From NCBI GenBank assembly GCA_035544635.1, contig DATKDQ010000041.1, forward strand, positions 1 to 14,047: a stretch of DNA of 14,047 nucleotides, written 5' to 3'. Origin of the DNA: DATAFT01 sp035544635. GTDB lineage: Bacteria; Acidobacteriota; Thermoanaerobaculia; Multivoradales; Multivoraceae. Numbering within the stretch: the first letter of the stretch is position 1; every line of letters begins with the position of its first letter. Below the pieces are notes generated by a model. The model had not been told where the DNA came from and ran no database searches. It saw only the letters and a list, made by a program, of their open reading frames with translations. A program made the position numbers and the translations under genes. Of the stretch, positions 12,453-14,047 are shown piece by piece.

Positions 12453-14047
12453 ATGTCCGACCCCGCAATCCGAGACCGCCGACCCCGAGGTCTGCCGCCG
12501 ACCCGCGCCGCCGCGCGCCCGCTGGTGCTCCTGCTCGCGCTCTCGCTCGGAGCAGCCGTGCCGGCTCGTCCCGCGTCGTCTCGGGCCGCGGCGGCCGAGA
12601 CCTCCCCGGCGGCGCTCGACGCTGGGGCGCGCGCTGCCGCTCCCGGTCCGGTTCCGCGCATCGTGAACGGCCTGCCGACGCAGGACTTTCCTGCCGCCGC
12701 GGCGCTGCTCGATCGCGCCACCGGGCTCCAGCTCTGCAGCGCCGTGCTCGCGGGGTGCAGCACCGTGCTGACCGCCGCGCACTGCGTCTGCAGCGGGATC
12801 GGCGCGGAGTGCCAGCCGGGCGGGCCGGCGCTCGCCCACGCCGCGGAGCTCGAGGTCTTCCTGGCGCACGCCGGGTTCTTCTCCGTCGAGTCGATCGCGG
12901 TGCAGCCGGCCTTCCGCTTCGGCATCCGCGACGACATCGCCGTCCTCCGGCTGAGCGAGCCGGTGGAGGGCGTCACGCCGTCGCCGCTCAACTCGGTGGC
13001 GCGGCTGCCGCACGGAACCACCGCCGAGATCGTCGGCTTCGGGCTCGCCACCGAGAGCATCTTCGACAACGGGATCAAGCGCGCGGGCGGCATCGTCACC
13101 GGGCCCTGCACCGTCGTGCCCGGCGACGAGTACGTGTGCTGGGAGTTCGACCAGCCCCTGGGGCCGCCGGGCACCGACGCCAACACCTGCTCGGGAGACT
13201 CGGGCGGCCCGCTGTACTTCGACTTCGGGAGCGGCCCGCTCCTGGCCGGCATCGGCTCCGGCGGGGTGAACGCCAACTGCCAGCCCGACGACCTGCCGTT
13301 CGATGCGGAAGTGTTCTCCAATCTCGCGGAGATCGCCGCTCTGGCCGGACCCGATGTCGGTGCCGCCGAGTGCGGAGAGCTGCCGGCCGCGGGCGGCCCC
13401 GGCGCGCTTCAGGTCCTGCGCGCGGGCGAGCTCGCACAGGGCGAGACCGCCGACTTCGCGTTTCAGGTACCGGCCGGCGCGCGCGCCCTGCGGGTGGGGC
13501 TGAACGCCGAGGAGGGACTGCTCTTCAACGACTTCGATCTCGCGCTCGGCCGCAGCGGACCACCGGGCCCGGGTACCGTCGAGTGCTCCTCGATGCGCGA
13601 AGGAACCTACGAGTTCTGCGAGGTCCTCGACCCGGCGGCCGGCGCCTGGAACGCGCGCGTGACCGCCGCGATCGGCGGCGGCGCCTTCCAGCTCACGACG
13701 ACCATCCTACGGGAGGCCGACCTCGGGCCCTGCGTGCCCGGCCCGCACGTGCTGTGCATCGACGACGCCCCCGAGGACGGGCGCTTCCAGGCCGAGATCG
13801 CGTTCGACACCTCGCAGGCGGGAGGCCTGGCCGGGCTCGGCAACGCCGTCGATCTCGACCCGCTAGGGATCACGTCGGGAGGAATCTTCTGGTTCTTCAA
13901 CCAGGAGAACCCGGAGGTCCTGCTCAAGGTCCTCGACGGGTGCGAGGTCAACGGTCACTACTGGGTGTTCTGGTCGGCGGGCACCAACGTGCGCCTGGTG
14001 GTCACGGTGACGGATCGCCGCACGGCGCGGCAGCGCGTCTACGCCAA
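12453..14047 (+). CDS. Secreted S1-family (trypsin-like) serine protease with C-terminal beta domains, 3' end outside window
   Basis: The frame runs from ATG 12453 to the window edge without a stop (531 codons seen). GGAGGG lies at 12440-12445. An Arg-rich N-terminus and a hydrophobic stretch (about 23-38) form a signal peptide, followed by a low-complexity propeptide. Arg69 then IVNG (70-73) is the expected activation cleavage site. The catalytic triad is His110 (VLTAAHC), Asp161 (RDDIAVLRL) and Ser250 (CSGDSGGPL). The residue six before the catalytic serine is Asn244, where trypsin has Asp189, so basic P1 specificity is not expected. Residues about 320-420 look like a pre-peptidase-type beta domain (ALRVGLNAEEGLLFNDFDLA). 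From 427 comes a Cys-flanked module with GGIFWFFNQENPEVLLKVLD, GCEVNGHYWVF and VTDRRTARQRVY. This module recurs on secreted proteins of Acidobacteriota-like genomes as I remember them. Likely extracellular or periplasmic. Confidence 0.88.
   Translation, partial: MSDPAIRDRRPRGLPPTRAAARPLVLLLALSLGAAVPARPASSRAAAAETSPAALDAGARAAAPGPVPRIVNGLPTQDFPAAAALLDRATGLQLCSAVLAGCSTVLTAAHCVCSGIGAECQPGGPALAHAAELEVFLAHAGFFSVESIAVQPAFRFGIRDDIAVLRLSEPVEGVTPSPLNSVARLPHGTTAEIVGFGLATESIFDNGIKRAGGIVTGPCTVVPGDEYVCWEFDQPLGPPGTDANTCSGDSGGPLYFDFGSGPLLAGIGSGGVNANCQPDDLPFDAEVFSNLAEIAALAGPDVGAAECGELPAAGGPGALQVLRAGELAQGETADFAFQVPAGARALRVGLNAEEGLLFNDFDLALGRSGPPGPGTVECSSMREGTYEFCEVLDPAAGAWNARVTAAIGGGAFQLTTTILREADLGPCVPGPHVLCIDDAPEDGRFQAEIAFDTSQAGGLAGLGNAVDLDPLGITSGGIFWFFNQENPEVLLKVLDGCEVNGHYWVFWSAGTNVRLVVTVTDRRTARQRVYA

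Noticed and set aside
12320..13321. Extension of the EamA frame into the protease region
   Set aside because: The extension is Ser/Pro/Gly-rich without motifs and lies antisense to the protease catalytic domain. A GTG with a GAGGTG upstream starts the protein just before its first helix.
1..14047. CRISPR arrays, insertion sequences, integrase or phage genes
   Set aside because: No regularly spaced direct repeats, transposase motifs or phage-like genes were seen. Base composition looks even across the window.

Overview
The window is a high-GC stretch of bacterial chromosome with tightly packed genes, frequent GTG starts and stop/start overlaps. The lineage cannot be fixed from it. An NtrC-type two-component pair, a sigma-54 promoter, an Mrp/Mbh-type antiporter operon, and a secreted serine protease whose C-terminal module I associate with secreted proteins of Acidobacteriota-like genomes together suggest Acidobacteriota or a deltaproteobacterium-like phylum (inference only).

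Layout. Positions 2-346 hold the 3' end of an enoyl-CoA hydratase/isomerase-family gene. Positions 347-497 are non-coding and carry two related hairpin elements, one at the end of each convergent gene. A membrane-bound PAS histidine kinase (minus strand, 498-1901) is divergent from an NtrC-family response regulator (2000-3379). The regulator gene ends at a clear intrinsic terminator. It is followed by a near-consensus sigma-54 promoter (3476-3491), a two-CBS-domain protein (3536-4006), and a run of ten membrane-protein genes up to 11451: mrpE, mrpF, mrpG, a gene equivalent to the MrpA C-terminus (MbhD plus MbhE), mrpB, mrpC, mrpD, a second and a third antiporter-like (NuoL/M/N family) gene, and a 75-residue two-helix protein between those last two. 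Convergent with this, and overlapping it by 23 nt, is a DMT/EamA transporter (minus strand, 11429-12319). Divergent from the transporter is a secreted S1-family serine protease (12453 to the window end, incomplete).

How they fit together. The most interesting unit is 498-11451. It looks like a self-contained regulon: a kinase sensing through four short-looped membrane helices, a sigma-54 activator, a sigma-54 promoter directly downstream, a CBS protein that could sense nucleotides, and a multi-subunit cation/proton antiporter with three antiporter-like subunits instead of the usual two. In the third of these subunits the TM7 lysine of the proton path is replaced by asparagine. The regulatory link is inferred from position and the promoter match; the Mrp assignment rests on clear family motifs.
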